Below, in pieces: positions 63,248-64,000 of a DNA stretch of 64,000 nucleotides. The stretch lies in NCBI GenBank assembly GCA_944800085.1, contig CALYLO010000002.1, forward strand, positions 62,001-126,000, given 5' to 3'. Origin of the DNA: Paenibacillus melissococcoides. GTDB taxonomy: Bacteria; Bacillota; Bacilli; Paenibacillales; Paenibacillaceae. The translations under genes and the position numbers were made by a program. Within the stretch, counting starts at the first letter, position 1, and each line of letters begins with the position of its first letter. The notes below the pieces were generated by a model that did not search any database, was not told the DNA's origin, and saw nothing but the letters and a program-made list of their open reading frames with translations.

Positions 63248-64000
63248 ATGGCGAAGGGAAACCATATTTCTGACAAGGATTATGTACGCATGTCCGGCTC
63301 CGCCTATGATGACCTGCCCCCAGGCCGTTACGACGGAGCCGCAGGATCGTGGAAAGTCATCGAGCCGAAGGGCGTCAAGCTTCATGACTCCTACTCCGGA
63401 TTCGATGCGGCCGTCTTCCGGAACAAGGACACGAATCAGATTGTGGTCGCCTTCCGCGGGACGGAACCGACGGGCGGATTGTCGCGCACCGTTCCCGACG
63501 TGCTGACGGATTATCACGATATCGTCAAGGGGCGCTTCAAGGATCTGGAGGAGACGTACAGCTCTCCCGTCAAGACGGCCGTGGCGTACTTGAACCCGTT
63601 CAGAAACGCGGGATCGGAACATATTGAATACAGCACGAATCAATTCCGGCGGGCGGATCAGTTGGTTGAGGCCCTGAAGGAGAAGTATCCCGATGCGGAG
63701 ATCTCGCTGACCGGCCACTCGTTGGGGGGAGCGCTGGCCCAGTACGCGGCGGCCAAGCATAAGGTCGAAGCCGTCACCTACAGCGCGCCGTCGGTCATGA
63801 ACCTGCTGCCGGACGACTTGGCGAAGCAGGCCGAGCAAGGGAAATTCGACGATCTCATTACGAATTACGTCAACCCGAAGGATGCGATCGGGGCGGGGGC
63901 GCTCAGCGAATACGAACGGCATGTCGGATCCACCTACTATATCAACGGTGACTACGCCACCGCCAACCGGGAATATGAAGGGGCGCTCGGGGCGGCCCGG
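63248..64000 (+). CDS. Class 3 lipase-like protein (partial, runs off the window)
   Basis: The ATG at 63248 follows AAAGGAG and the frame stays open for 251 codons to the window edge. The alpha/beta-hydrolase signature is clear: IVVAFRGTEPTGG is the family FRGT oxyanion segment and EISLTGHSLGGALAQYAAAK the nucleophile elbow. A later Asp-containing segment is VNPKDAIGAGALSEYERHVG, placing Asp and possibly His. There is no signal peptide at the start, so it may be cytosolic or exported by another route, as with toxin-like lipases. The C-terminal part is not visible. Confidence 0.85.
   Translation, partial: MAKGNHISDKDYVRMSGSAYDDLPPGRYDGAAGSWKVIEPKGVKLHDSYSGFDAAVFRNKDTNQIVVAFRGTEPTGGLSRTVPDVLTDYHDIVKGRFKDLEETYSSPVKTAVAYLNPFRNAGSEHIEYSTNQFRRADQLVEALKEKYPDAEISLTGHSLGGALAQYAAAKHKVEAVTYSAPSVMNLLPDDLAKQAEQGKFDDLITNYVNPKDAIGAGALSEYERHVGSTYYINGDYATANREYEGALGAAR

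Overview
The window looks like a chromosomal segment of a Paenibacillus-type Firmicute (inference). The evidence is high-GC coding DNA with AGGAGG-type ribosome binding sites, a Bacillus-style cydABDC cluster, a glpF-glpK-glpD locus with leader terminators, MocR/GntR, MarR, TetR and LacI regulators beside their targets, and many lipoproteins. The species cannot be fixed from the sequence alone. Gene symbols are given only for cyd, glp and the group II intron maturase.

Layout. 1-5.4 kb: two Gfo/Idh/MocA oxidoreductases, a repeat-rich gap, a lipoprotein gene that has lost its signal peptide, a fragment of a second copy of oxidoreductase 2, and a secreted barrel-type protein. 5.4-12.3 kb: two tiny overlapping membrane-protein ORFs, then cytochrome bd oxidase (cydA, cydB) and its ABC exporter (cydD, cydC) behind a Rex-like operator. 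12.9-18.2 kb: GNAT acetyltransferase, Bcr/CflA-type MFS exporter, amidase and a frameshifted MFS gene. 18.3-19.15 kb: an IS5-family element. 19.4-23.0 kb: heterodimeric multidrug-type ABC exporter. 23.2-28.7 kb: an AT-rich island whose second gene is decayed and split by an IS, which itself carries a group II intron. 28.8-33.5 kb: two solute-binding proteins (one frameshifted) and a broken histidine-kinase/response-regulator fusion. 33.6-36.0 kb: EamA exporter divergent from a MocR regulator. 36.2-40.7 kb: glycerol uptake and catabolism. 41.6-49 kb: MBL hydrolase with TetR, a Rad3/DinG-like helicase with a nuclease-like N-terminus, SGNH hydrolase, a DUF1836-type protein, an AI-2E-type permease with an amber codon, and a small membrane-anchored protein. 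49-53.1 kb: MarR plus a second heterodimeric ABC exporter. 53.5-56.5 kb: esterase, AAC(3)-like acetyltransferase, TauE/SafE exporter with a DUF1634 partner. 56.9-61.2 kb: GH2 beta-galactosidase and its LacI regulator, linked by shared operators. 61.5-64 kb: papain-like amidase, VTT-family membrane protein, small lipoprotein, and a lipase running off the window.

The most novel signal is not a gene. Five intergenic regions carry an oriented element of about 190 bp built from four CTGCA-N4-TGCAG-like dyads at nearly invariant spacing: 51, 61, 50 bp in four copies and the exact mirror (50, 61, 51) in the fifth, which also matches best when reverse-complemented. Three of the five loci carry adjacent minisatellites (19, 49 and 42-43 bp units), and two share a near-identical terminator hairpin. 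I know of no named family that matches.

A second theme is decay: an oxidoreductase fragment, a beheaded lipoprotein, two frameshifts, one amber stop, a decayed IS target gene, and a two-component fusion that has lost its phosphotransfer residues. A third theme is legible local regulation: palindromes at the promoters of nearly every regulator-target pair.
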